DNA from: CALEMW01 sp035447065
GTDB lineage: Bacteria > Krumholzibacteriota > Krumholzibacteriia > LZORAL124-64-63
Direction: 5' to 3'
Length of the DNA stretch: 64,000 bases
NCBI GenBank assembly: GCA_035447065.1
Contig: DAOTGJ010000014.1
Coordinates: 1 to 64,000 of the forward strand
Of the stretch, positions 58,172-64,000 are shown piece by piece. The notes beneath the pieces were generated by a model. It ran no database searches, was not told the DNA's origin, and saw only the letters and a list, made by a program, of their open reading frames with translations. Position numbers and translations under genes: made by a program. Each line of letters begins with the position of its first letter. Position 1 is the stretch's first letter.

Positions 58172-58205
58172 GGGCGACCTCGCTTTCTTGGTTGCAACAA
58201 AAGTA

Positions 58206-58234
58206 TATCTAGTATAATTTTGTTCATCCGTCAA
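58206..58234. promoter_or_regulatory. Divergent promoter region
   Basis: Leftward: TTGACG (58234-58229), 17-base spacer, TAGATA (58211-58206). Rightward: a perfect TATAAT at 58213-58218, with TTGCAA at 58192-58197 as a short-spaced -35. The two overlap, so transcription of the regulator and VOC genes may be mutually exclusive. Confidence 0.5.
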
Positions 58235-58264
58235 CCGATCAACCCCGACAGAAGCGAGAACCGC

Positions 58265-58660
58265 ATGGAGAAGATCAAGACCCTGGGCTACGCCGACGGC
58301 CTGACCTGCGCCATGGAGTGCGCCGACCTGGACGCCAGCCTGACGTGGTACCAGGACGTGCTGGGCTTCCAGCTCCTCTACCGCATGGACGAGATGGCTT
58401 GGGCGGAGCTGGCCTCGCCGGTGGCGGGCGTGACCGTGGGCCTGGGCCAGGTGGAGAAGCCCCAGACCCGCGGCGGCGCCACCCTGACCTGGACCGTGGC
58501 CGACATCGACGTCACACGGGCCGCGCTGGAGGCGGACCAGGTGCGTTTCGACGGCGCGACCCAGACCATCCCCGGCATGGTGCGCCTGGCCACCTTCTTC
58601 GATCCCGACGGCAACCGCCACATGCTCGCGCAGGACCTCACCGGCGGGTCCATGTCATGA
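58265..58660 (+). CDS. VOC (glyoxalase/bleomycin resistance) family protein
   Basis: Protein of 131 aa. Two beta-alpha-beta-beta-beta modules of the VOC fold: GLTCAMECADLDASLTWYQDVLGF and the matching second half VADIDVTRAALEADQVRF, ATFFDPDGNRHMLAQDL. Metal-ligand-like E (AWAEL) and the final E-position replaced by Q in this reading, so activity is uncertain. Divergent from the HxlR-like regulator and overlapping the next gene (ATGA). Confidence 0.85.
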   Translation: MEKIKTLGYADGLTCAMECADLDASLTWYQDVLGFQLLYRMDEMAWAELASPVAGVTVGLGQVEKPQTRGGATLTWTVADIDVTRAALEADQVRFDGATQTIPGMVRLATFFDPDGNRHMLAQDLTGGSMS

Positions 58661-59115
58661 GGCGCGTCCTCTGGACCGTCGCGCTCCTGGCCTGGGCCGT
58701 CGTCGCCCACGCCGACGGCCGCATCGCCGAACTTGCCTGGCTCGAAGGCGCCTGGACCGCGAATGCCCTGGGCGGCGTGGTGGACGAGGCGTGGCTGCCC
58801 GCCGCCGGCGGTTCCATGCACGGCGTCTGCCGCGTCACCGCGGGCGATTCCCTGATCTTCAGCGAGTTCCTCCAGGTCACCGAAGAAGACGGCGAGCTGA
58901 TCCTGCGCTTCGAACACTTCCGCCCCGACTACACCACCTGGGAGGGCGACGGACCGCCCATGCAGCTGCGGGTCACGGAGTCGGCGCCGGGCCGCGTGGT
59001 CTTCACCGGGGACGGCACCCTGGGCGACGGCGTCATCGCCTACACGTTGGTGGACGGAGAGCTGCGGGTGACGGTGGACGGGGTGGATGAGGAGTTTCGG
59101 TTCCGGCGGAGGTGA
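58657..59115 (+). CDS. Secreted DUF6265-like protein
   Basis: Protein of 152 aa with signal peptide MRRVLWTVALLAWAVVAHA. Mature part contains IAELAWLEGAWTA, EAWLPAAGGSMHGVCRV and a beta-rich remainder (GELILRFEHFRPDYTTWEG), resembling the DUF6265 calycin-like family. Translationally coupled to the VOC gene. Function unknown; a lipid or small-molecule binding beta-barrel is plausible. Confidence 0.75.
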   Translation: MRRVLWTVALLAWAVVAHADGRIAELAWLEGAWTANALGGVVDEAWLPAAGGSMHGVCRVTAGDSLIFSEFLQVTEEDGELILRFEHFRPDYTTWEGDGPPMQLRVTESAPGRVVFTGDGTLGDGVIAYTLVDGELRVTVDGVDEEFRFRRR

Positions 59116-59209
59116 TGGTCAGAGCATTTCGAGAGGGAAAATCCAGGGCTGGAGGGGTATGTTCCCCGCATCGCCAATCGCCATCGTTCCCACTCTCCGG
59201 AGGACCTCC

Positions 59210-60388
59210 ATGCGACGCATCACGATTTCGATGTCGCTCCTGTTCCTGCTGGCCACCGCCGCGACCGCCACGACCCCGTCGGACTTCGCCGCCGCCCAGG
59301 CCCTGTCCGAAAGCACCGGGAAACCGCTTCTTCTGGATTTCATGGCCGACTGGTGACCGAGCTGCAAGACGTTCGCCCGTGAGGCGACCAGCGAGCCCGC
59401 CCTCGTCGACGTGCTGGAGCACGTGGTGCTTTTTCAGGTGGATTGCGAGAAGGGGGAGGGAGTGGAGCTGGAGAAACGTTTCCAGGCTCCCGCCTATCCC
59501 ACCTTCATCATGCTGAATCCCGCAGGCGGTCGCATCGCCGCGTGGCTGGGCTACGACGGCGCGGAGCCCTTCGTCGCCCGGGTGGAGGCCGCCCTGACGG
59601 ATCCGCGCACGCTCGAGGAGAAGCAGGCCGCCTACGATGCGGAACCCACCCTGGCATTGGCCAAGACGCTGGCCGCGGCCACAGCGGCCGCCTACGGCCT
59701 GGCGGGTTCGGTGCCTTACTACAAGAAGGCCCGCGAGCTCGATCCGGACCGGGCGGCCGACTACTCCGGGAAGATCCTGCAGAACCTGTTCTTCGGCGCC
59801 ATGATGGGACAGGTCACCCTGGCGGAGATCGGTGAAGAGGCGGGACCGCTGCAGATCGCGGCCCAGGCCGAGGGCCGCCACGACGACGTGCTCTCCATCG
59901 CGAACCGGTTCACCGGACTCGCGCTGCGCCGGGATGAAGGGGAGCTGGCGGCGCCGTACCTGGAGCGCGCCATGATCTCGCTGAACGCCGTGCCGACCGA
60001 AGAGCGGCCGGAGTATGCCGGCGGTCTCGAGGTGGCCCATGCGCTGGTGGTGGAGCAGGACAAGGACAAGGCGCTGAAACTGAAGCGTGCGAGCCTGCCC
60101 GACGGCTGGCGCGACGATTCCTCGACCCTGAATTCCTTCGCCTGGTGGTGCTTCCAGAACGGGATCAACCAAGCGGAGGCCCTGGAGCTGGCCCTGCGCG
60201 GAGCGGAGCTCGCCGGCGATGACGCCTCGCGCGCCCGGGTCCTGGACACCGCCGCCGAACTGGCCTTCGCGCTGGGGGATCGGGACCAGGCCGTGGCCAG
60301 GATGGAGCAGGCCGTGGCCCTGGATCCCGAACGTGGATCGTACCGGGACAAGCTGGCCCGTTTCAGCAACGAGGAATCCGCACCCTAG
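59210..60388 (+). CDS. Thioredoxin-fold selenoprotein 1 with WUPSC motif and helical C-terminal domain
   Basis: Read through the UGA at 59354-59356 this is a 392-aa protein. Signal peptide MRRITISMSLLFLLATAATA; thioredoxin-like domain at about 25-140 with Sec49 in DFMADW-U-PSCKTF (a UxxC redox motif) and the cis-Pro loop APAYPTF; then about 240 residues of TPR-like helices (AVARMEQAVALDPERG near the end). Without recoding, a useless 48-aa peptide results. The ATG at 59210 follows CCGGAGGACCTCC. Probably a periplasmic thiol/selenol oxidoreductase. Its paralogue is the next gene. Cys homologues would read WCxxC. Confidence 0.9.
59373..59387 (+). promoter_or_regulatory. bSECIS-like hairpin of thioredoxin-fold selenoprotein 1
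   Basis: Stem TCGCC (59373-59377) with GGCGA (59383-59387), loop CGUGA starting 21 nt after the UGA, G as second loop base. The stem-loop is identical in the paralogue at 60726-60740. Confidence 0.75.
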
Positions 60389-60406
60389 GTGGCGGGTCCG
60401 AGGGAG

Positions 60407-60439
60407 CGAGGGGAGGTGCCGGGCCGGCGCCTCCCCTCG
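60407..60439 (+). terminator. Terminator hairpin after thioredoxin-fold selenoprotein 1
   Basis: CGAGGGGAGG (60407-60416) pairs with 60430-60439; the stem extends inward by four more pairs, one a G-U, to a 5-nt loop. Followed by TCGTG, no long T-run. Confidence 0.6.
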
Positions 60440-60553
60440 TCGTGTCCTGCCGATCGGGTTTCGAGTCGGAGAAAAGGTGAGGAACACGGAGCCCCGGATG
60501 CCGTAAGATCCCACCAATCCCCTCGACGATCGTCCTCAACCCTGGAGTTCCTC

Positions 60554-61747
60554 ATGCAGCGAACCACCCTCCTCGCGGCCCTGGCGCTGCTGGTGCTGGG
60601 CGCGGGCGCGGCCCTGGCCGCCGACGGCCCCGCCGACTACGCCGCCGCCAAGGCCCTGGCCAAGGCCGAGAACAAGCCCCTGGTCCTGGACTTCATGACC
60701 GACTGGTGACCCGGCTGCAAGCAGTTCGCCCGTGAGGCGACCACCGAGCAGCCCATCCTGGACGTCCTGGACGACGTGATCCTCTTCGCCGTGGACTGCG
60801 AGAAGGGCGAGGGCCCCGACCTGGCCAAGCAGTACGGCATCCCCGGCTACCCCACCTACGTCATGCTCACCCCCGACGGCGAACGCAGCGCCGCCTGGCT
60901 GGGCTACGACGGCCCCGAGTCCTTCCACGAGAAGGTGACCGCCGGCATCGCCGACCCGCGCCCCGTGACCGCCAAGGCCGAGGCCTACGCCGCCGCGCCC
61001 ACCGTGGCCCTGGCCCGCGTGCTGGCCGATGACGCCGCGGCCGCCGGCCGGCTGGACGACTCGGTGACGTACCTGCGCAAGGCGCGCGAGCTGGATCCCG
61101 CCGGCTACCCGGCCTACACGTCGGAGATCATGGGCAACATGTTCTTCGGGGCGCGCAAGGGTCAGTTCACCCTGGACGAGGTGGACGCCGAGGCGAGCCA
61201 GGCCCAGGCCATGGCCCAGATGGGCGGCCTGCACGACAAGGTCATGCTGCTGGCCATGCGCATGGCCGGCCTGGCCGCGGGCCAGGGCGAACCGGCCCGG
61301 GCCAAGCCCTACCTGGAGCGGGCCATGACCTCGCTGCAGGCGGTGCCCGCGGACGAGCTGCCCGGCTTCGCGCCGGACCTGCGCGTGGCCCACGCCCTGA
61401 TCGTGGAGGGGAACAAGCCCAAGGCCCTGGAGCTGAAGCTGGCCGCCCAGCCCGAGGGCTGGCAGGACGACGCCTCGCGCCTGAACTCCGTGGCGTGGTG
61501 GTGCTTCGAGAACCAGGTGAACCAGGAGCAGGCCCTGGACTGGGCGCTGCGCGGCGCGGAGCTGGCCGCATCGGACGAGGACCGGGCCGAGATCCTGGAC
61601 ACCGCCGCCGAGCTCTGCCAGGCCCTGGGCAACTGCGACGAGGCCATCGCCACGATCAAGCGGGCCATCGAGCTGAACCCGGGCCGTGATTACTACAAGC
61701 GCCAGCTCGCCAAGTTCGAGGCGTCCAAGGCGGCGCAGGCAGGATAG
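60554..61747 (+). CDS. Thioredoxin-fold selenoprotein 2 with WUPGC motif and helical C-terminal domain
   Basis: Read through the UGA at 60707-60709 this is a 397-aa protein, a close paralogue of the preceding gene. Signal peptide MQRTTLLAALALLVLGAGAA; thioredoxin-like domain with Sec52 in DFMTDW-U-PGCKQF and cis-Pro in IPGYPTYVM; C-terminal helical/TPR region (DDSVTYLRKARELDP, EAIATIKRAIELNPG, SVAWWCFENQVNQEQALDWA). Both copies share LNSxAWWCFxN and EILDTAAEL-type segments. Periplasmic redox role expected. Separated from copy 1 by a terminator, so independently transcribed. Confidence 0.9.
60726..60740 (+). promoter_or_regulatory. bSECIS-like hairpin of thioredoxin-fold selenoprotein 2
   Basis: Stem TCGCC (60726-60730) with GGCGA (60736-60740), loop CGUGA starting 21 nt after the UGA. 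Identical to the hairpin in copy 1 although the flanking codons have diverged. Confidence 0.75.
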
Positions 61748-61761
61748 GTCGCCGGAACGCG

Positions 61762-61789
61762 GAAGGGAGGGCCCGCGGGCCCTCCCTTC
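61762..61789. terminator. Bidirectional terminator hairpin
   Basis: Perfect 13-bp stem (GAAGGGAGGGCCC at 61762-61774 with 61777-61789) with minimal loop, between convergent genes. Confidence 0.7.
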
Positions 61790-61814
61790 GTCCATCCCGC
61801 CGTCGCGGCGCGCC

Positions 61815-62660
61815 TCAGACGAACGCCACCACGTACGCCACCCACGCCGACGCGGTATCGCCCTCCAGGCTGGGCACGAAGATCCCGTCGGGCTCGCCGT
61901 CCTCGTCCGCACCCTCCCAGAACACCGTCACCGTGCGGAAGCCCGCCTCGGCCAGCAGGTCGCGGATCTCGGGCAGCGTCCACAGGCGCCACTCGTAGGT
62001 GAAGGCATTGTTGAGCTCGGTGCCGTCGGGGAAGCGGTAGTGGATCCTGCAGGTGTAGGCGTGGGTGATGGGGCTGAAGACGTCCTGGTCCCAGATGTAG
62101 GTGAAGCCCTCGCACTCGCGCTCCTCGAGCTGGAGCACCTGGGCTTCCGGGCCGCCGTAGATGTCCATCATCAGCATGCCGGCCTCCTTGAGCGAGGCGC
62201 GGCAGTTGCGCAGGTAGCCCAGCAGCTCCTCGCGGGCGTGGAAGCCCCACCAGGAGAAGTTGGTGGCGGCCAGCACGTCGCACTTGGGCTCCTGCACGTC
62301 GCGCACGTCGGCCTGGATGAGGGTCACGGCGTCGGCGCGGTCGCCCAGGGCGGCCAGGTGGTGCTCGCGGCCGTAATCCAGGGTGGGGCCGTCCAGGTCC
62401 ACGCCCACGGCCGTGTTGTCCGGGCGCTGCTCCACCCAGGTGCGGCTCAGGTAGGCGGTGCCGCAGAAGTCCTCGCGCAGGCGGCGCGGCAGGCGGCCGA
62501 ACTCGGCGCGGTACACGCGGTCGATGAACTCAACCTCCGCCTCGGGGTTCTGCACGGAGTTCTCGTAGAGCCAGTGCTTGTTGGCGGCGGCGGCGGTCAG
62601 CCCGCCCTTGGCCTTCCTGGCCTTGCTCTTGGCCTTCGGCTTGGTCTTGGTCTTGCCCAT
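61815..62660 (-). CDS. Class I SAM-dependent methyltransferase
   Basis: Protein of 281 aa from the ATG at 62660. The first 20 residues are Lys-rich (GKTKTKPKAKSKARKAKGG), perhaps a nucleic-acid or ribosome-binding tail. The Rossmann domain has LREDFCGTAYLSRTWVEQRP, VGVDLDGPTLDYGREH, IQADVRDVQEPKCDVLAATNFSWW and a C-terminal part with TYIWDQDVFSPITHAYTC and EIRDLLAEAGF. Family resembles uncharacterised class I methyltransferases; substrate unknown. Confidence 0.82.
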   Translation of the reverse strand: MGKTKTKPKAKSKARKAKGGLTAAAANKHWLYENSVQNPEAEVEFIDRVYRAEFGRLPRRLREDFCGTAYLSRTWVEQRPDNTAVGVDLDGPTLDYGREHHLAALGDRADAVTLIQADVRDVQEPKCDVLAATNFSWWGFHAREELLGYLRNCRASLKEAGMLMMDIYGGPEAQVLQLEERECEGFTYIWDQDVFSPITHAYTCRIHYRFPDGTELNNAFTYEWRLWTLPEIRDLLAEAGFRTVTVFWEGADEDGEPDGIFVPSLEGDTASAWVAYVVAFV

Positions 62661-62767
62661 GCTGCGGTGTCCCGGGTGAACGTGAGGGCGCCGACGGGAC
62701 CTCCACCGTCCCGTCGGCGCCGCGCATTGAACCACGTCCCGCCTTGGGGGACAAGGACCGATCCCGC

Positions 62768-64000
62768 CTAGCGCAGCACGGTGATCCGCCGCGACACGTC
62801 CTCGCGCACGCCGGGGCCGCGCACCCGCAGGCGCGCGAAGTACTGGCCGCCGGCCAGGGGACGGCCCGCGTCGTCGCGGCCGTTCCAGCCCAGCACGTGC
62901 TCGCCGGCGGCGATCTCCTCCTGCAGGACGCGCCGCACGCGCCGGCCGGCGAGGTCGTAGATCTCCAGGCTGGCCTGCGCGCGCAGAGGCACCGCGAAGC
63001 GGAACTGCGTGGAGGGGCCGGAGGTGGGGTTGGGGAAGGCGCCCGCGAACCGGACGCGGGTGCCGCCCGTCGCGGCGGGGTCGCCCACGGCGGTGGTCAC
63101 GTCCTCGGGGCAGTCGGAGCAGCCGGTGCGCTGGGGATCGTGGCCGTCCATGGGCCAGGTGGAGGCGGCGGAGAGCGGCGCCGTGCCCACATCCATCACG
63201 AAGAGCTGCCGGTCCACCACCACCAGCTCGTTGCGGCCGTCCAGGTCCACGTCGCCCATGGCGGCGGCCACCTCCACCTGGTTGCCGCCGCGCAGCGCGC
63301 GCGGCCAGCCGGGTATGAGCCCGCCGAAGTTGTCCCAGCAGTAGACCTCCGTGCTGCGCGAGGGCGCCACCACGTCGCCGCTGCCGCCTTCCACCGCGCC
63401 CATGATGGGGTTGGCGAAGAGGTACCAGCCGTTGCCCGGCACCACGGGGAAGCCGCCGGCCTGGGCGCCGCTGGAATAGAGCAGGTGCACGTTCCAGTTG
63501 CGCGCGCCCACGGCGAGCTCCGGCTCGAAGGTGCCGCGGATCTGGGCCCAGGCCGCGGCGGTGAGCGCCGTGCCCGTGGGGGAGGTGAACGGGAAGCCGG
63601 GGTGATCGGCGCCCGTGTGGTCCAGCACGAAGAGCTGGCCGGCGGCGGTGGGCGCGGCGATCTCCAGGGTGCCGTCCAGGTCCAGGTCGCCCAGGGTCAC
63701 CGCTGCGGACACGTCGCTGCCCAGGGCGCGGGAGAACACCGGCGAGGGCTCGTAGAGCTTGAAGGCGAACACGGAGCCGCCGGCCGCCGCCACGATCTCC
63801 GCCACGCCGTCGTCGTCGATGTCGCCGATGGCCGGCGCCGCGATCACGTCGCCCGTGAAGACGTTCCAGCCGAAGGTCTCCAGGGGCGACACGCCGCGGT
63901 AGTTGAGGAAGCCGATGTGGCCGCCCGTGCCCACCACCACCGTCCGCGGGTACGGTCCGCCCAGGGCGCCGATGGAGACGAAGGCCGGCGCGCCGGGGTC
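62768..64000 (-). CDS. Secreted FG-GAP/VCBS repeat protein with C-terminal sorting domain (5' end outside window)
   Basis: The frame is open to the right edge, so at least 410 residues of a longer protein are seen. Propeller-like FG-GAP repeats: APAIGDIDDDGVAEIVAA, AAVTLGDLDLDGTLEIAAP, VAAAMGDVDLDGRNELVVV, each with the Ca-binding DxDxDG pattern. The C-terminus is the FlgD-like sorting domain: AGAFPNPTSGPSTQFRF, LEIYDLAGRRVRRVL, WNGRDDAGRPLAGGQYFARL. A surface-attached or secreted adhesin or hydrolase is likely; the catalytic part, if any, is beyond the window. Confidence 0.87.
   Translation of the reverse strand, partial: DPGAPAFVSIGALGGPYPRTVVVGTGGHIGFLNYRGVSPLETFGWNVFTGDVIAAPAIGDIDDDGVAEIVAAAGGSVFAFKLYEPSPVFSRALGSDVSAAVTLGDLDLDGTLEIAAPTAAGQLFVLDHTGADHPGFPFTSPTGTALTAAAWAQIRGTFEPELAVGARNWNVHLLYSSGAQAGGFPVVPGNGWYLFANPIMGAVEGGSGDVVAPSRSTEVYCWDNFGGLIPGWPRALRGGNQVEVAAAMGDVDLDGRNELVVVDRQLFVMDVGTAPLSAASTWPMDGHDPQRTGCSDCPEDVTTAVGDPAATGGTRVRFAGAFPNPTSGPSTQFRFAVPLRAQASLEIYDLAGRRVRRVLQEEIAAGEHVLGWNGRDDAGRPLAGGQYFARLRVRGPGVREDVSRRITVLR

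Noticed and set aside
59087..60388. Short peptide plus a separate TPR protein instead of one thioredoxin-like gene
   Set aside because: The UGA is exactly at the first Cys of the redox motif, the downstream half has no ribosome site, and the paralogue has the same arrangement.
1..64000. tRNA, rRNA, CRISPR, IS elements or prophage
   Set aside because: I looked for clover-leaf, tandem-repeat, transposase and phage structural signatures by eye and saw none; a computed tRNA and repeat search would be the decisive check.

Overview
The window is a high-GC, gene-dense stretch of a Gram-negative bacterial chromosome. TonB-dependent receptor, RND efflux, TolC/NodT-type and DUF3078-type genes indicate an outer membrane. 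Three secreted proteins end in the FlgD-like/Por-type C-terminal sorting domain (NPFNP or NPTSGP, then an IYD-type GR motif and a YFARL motif) that is typical of the FCB superphylum and its uncultured neighbours (Eisenbacteria, Krumholzibacteriota, Latescibacterota and similar). I infer a member of that group; I cannot name the phylum from sequence alone. There is no rRNA, tRNA, CRISPR array, IS element or phage, and no gene-free stretch longer than 300 bases.

Layout. 0.2-8 kb: sensor kinase with HD-GYP response regulator, lipoprotein, universal stress protein, DUF309 protein, and an ECF sigma/anti-sigma/membrane protein operon. 8-10.6 kb (minus): a sulfur-relay operon (TusA-like, DsrE-like, TusA-OsmC fusion) ending in a MetE-like methyltransferase with an in-frame UGA. 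10.7-13.5 kb: multi-PAS kinase. 13.5-19.1 kb (minus): a complete small bacterial microcompartment (BMC) operon with one BMC-H, two BMC-T and three BMC-P shell proteins, a CoA-acylating aldehyde dehydrogenase, an RpiB-DeoC fusion and a winged-helix regulator with two operator copies around the promoter. 19-31.6 kb: ABC-F protein, MGMT-AlkA fusion, TPR lipoprotein/barrel pair, S9 peptidase, a MurNAc-recycling pair (NamZ and a MurU-AmgK fusion), a small secreted protein. 31.6-38.2 kb: arginine deiminase, RlmG, Dps with a sigma-54 promoter facing a divergent NorR/FhlA-like activator, DUF3078 protein, MscS. 38.2-42.75 kb (minus): a TPP riboswitch-controlled operon of TonB receptor, thiamine pyrophosphokinase and sodium-solute symporter. 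42.8-49 kb: cNMP-binding protein, GpmI, secreted OB-fold protein, sulfatase-fold protein, dCMP deaminase. 49-55.8 kb: TetR-controlled RND efflux operon. 55.8-64 kb: HesB-like selenoprotein, glycosidase-like secreted protein, HxlR-like regulator, VOC protein, two paralogous thioredoxin-fold selenoproteins, methyltransferase, and a partial FG-GAP secreted protein.

The strongest novel signal is selenocysteine. Four genes would each be called as two broken fragments, but each is a single frame interrupted by one UGA at a plausible Cys position (after FM in the MetE-like protein; WUPSC and WUPGC in the thioredoxin pair; GFGUGGP in the HesB protein). Each UGA is followed at 18-25 nt by a small hairpin matching the bacterial SECIS rules. 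Three of the four share a CGUGA loop. The MetE-like case, in an operon with sulfur-relay proteins, is one I do not recognise as described.

The BMC locus corresponds to the sugar-phosphate-utilising (SPU) type: deoxyribose 5-phosphate would be cleaved to glyceraldehyde 3-phosphate and acetaldehyde, and the acetaldehyde converted to acetyl-CoA. An amphipathic helix resembling an encapsulation peptide occurs at the N-terminus of the aldehyde dehydrogenase and again inside the linker between RpiB and DeoC.
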